A stretch of 6,737 nucleotides of DNA from positions 1 to 6,737 of the forward strand of contig CAKUME010000061.1 of NCBI GenBank assembly GCA_934667575.1. Direction: 5' to 3'. The notes below the pieces were generated by a model that made no database searches, was not told the DNA's origin, and was given only the letters and a program-made list of their open reading frames with translations. Below, piece by piece: positions 6,613 through 6,737 of this stretch; position 1 is the first letter of the stretch, and each line of letters opens with the position of its first letter. The DNA is from an uncultured Eubacteriales bacterium (GTDB lineage Bacteria > Bacillota > Clostridia > Oscillospirales > Acutalibacteraceae). The position numbers and the translations under genes are program-made.

Positions 6613-6646
6613 AAAGCAGGGTATGGTTGGTTCCATACCCTGCTTT
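6613..6646. terminator. Hairpin terminator, strongest for the minus-strand gene
   Basis: A perfect 14-bp stem pairs AAAGCAGGGTATGG (6613-6626) with CCATACCCTGCTTT (6633-6646) around a TTGGTT loop. The A-run at 6610-6615 gives a T-rich tail on the minus strand, so it mainly ends the gene entering from the right. On the plus strand the tail is only TTTGCTGT, so termination of the operon there would be weaker. It lies 86 bases after the plus-strand stop and about 30 bases after the minus-strand stop. Confidence 0.85.
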
Positions 6647-6675
6647 GCTGTGATATTGATTTGGATGAAAAAGAC

Positions 6676-6737
6676 TTAGCCGTTGATGCCTTCGGCCACC
6701 GCGACGGCACAAGCCACCGTTGCGCCAACCATCGGAT
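6676..6737 (-). CDS. C-terminal fragment, resembles GGGtGRT protein
   Basis: Only the last 19 codons are present, ending in TAA at 6676-6678 and running off the right edge. The visible tail, PMVGATVACAVAVAEGING, closely resembles what I recall of the C-terminus of GGGtGRT-family proteins (GNNPMVGATVAVAVAV-type ending), which are common in Clostridia and of poorly known function. A strong hairpin terminator follows about 30 bases after the stop, supporting this as a real gene end. Identification from 19 residues is tentative. Confidence 0.5.
   Translation of the reverse strand, partial: PMVGATVACAVAVAEGING

Overview
The window looks like chromosomal DNA from a GC-rich anaerobic Firmicute (class Clostridia, perhaps Oscillospiraceae/Ruminococcaceae-like). 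The evidence is an NAD-linked multisubunit [FeFe]-hydrogenase, strong GGAGG-type ribosome binding sites, TATAAT-like promoters and a gene tail resembling the clostridial GGGtGRT family. The taxonomic call is inference.

Layout. (1) Positions 1-2242, plus strand: the end of a hydrogenase operon. It holds the 3' part of a NuoF-like flavoprotein subunit (HndC/HydB type, with a C-terminal 2[4Fe-4S] ferredoxin domain) and a complete HndD/HydA-type [FeFe]-hydrogenase catalytic subunit. Together with upstream subunits outside the window they would form an NAD(P)H/ferredoxin-linked, probably electron-bifurcating, hydrogenase. (2) Positions 2263-2335: a large hairpin flanked by an A-run and a T-run, a terminator for both converging transcripts. 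(3) Positions 2373-3257, minus strand: an AraC-family regulator with its own good sigma-A-type promoter. (4) Positions 3258-3458: a divergent control region with two back-to-back promoters and an inverted repeat midway between them. (5) Positions 3459-6526, plus strand: a two-gene operon encoding a Gfo/Idh/MocA-fold protein without the usual EKP lysine and a cytoplasmic TIM-barrel protein resembling GH129/DUF5696 glycosidase-like proteins. (6) Positions 6527-6737: a hairpin terminator, then the last 19 codons of a minus-strand gene resembling the C-terminus of GGGtGRT proteins.

How they work together. The hydrogenase operon handles redox balance of fermentation and ends cleanly at the shared terminator. 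The AraC gene and the two-gene operon look like a separate carbohydrate module. The regulator probably senses a sugar or glycoside and switches on the divergent operon, whose two products probably act in sequence or in parallel on an imported glycoside. The most interesting points are the VP-type Gfo/Idh enzyme (related in motif to GH109-like NAD-dependent glycosidases) paired with a GH129-like hydrolase, and a Ser in place of a canonical H-cluster cysteine in the hydrogenase. No RNA genes, insertion sequences, CRISPR arrays or phage genes were seen, and no gene-free stretch exceeds about 200 bases.
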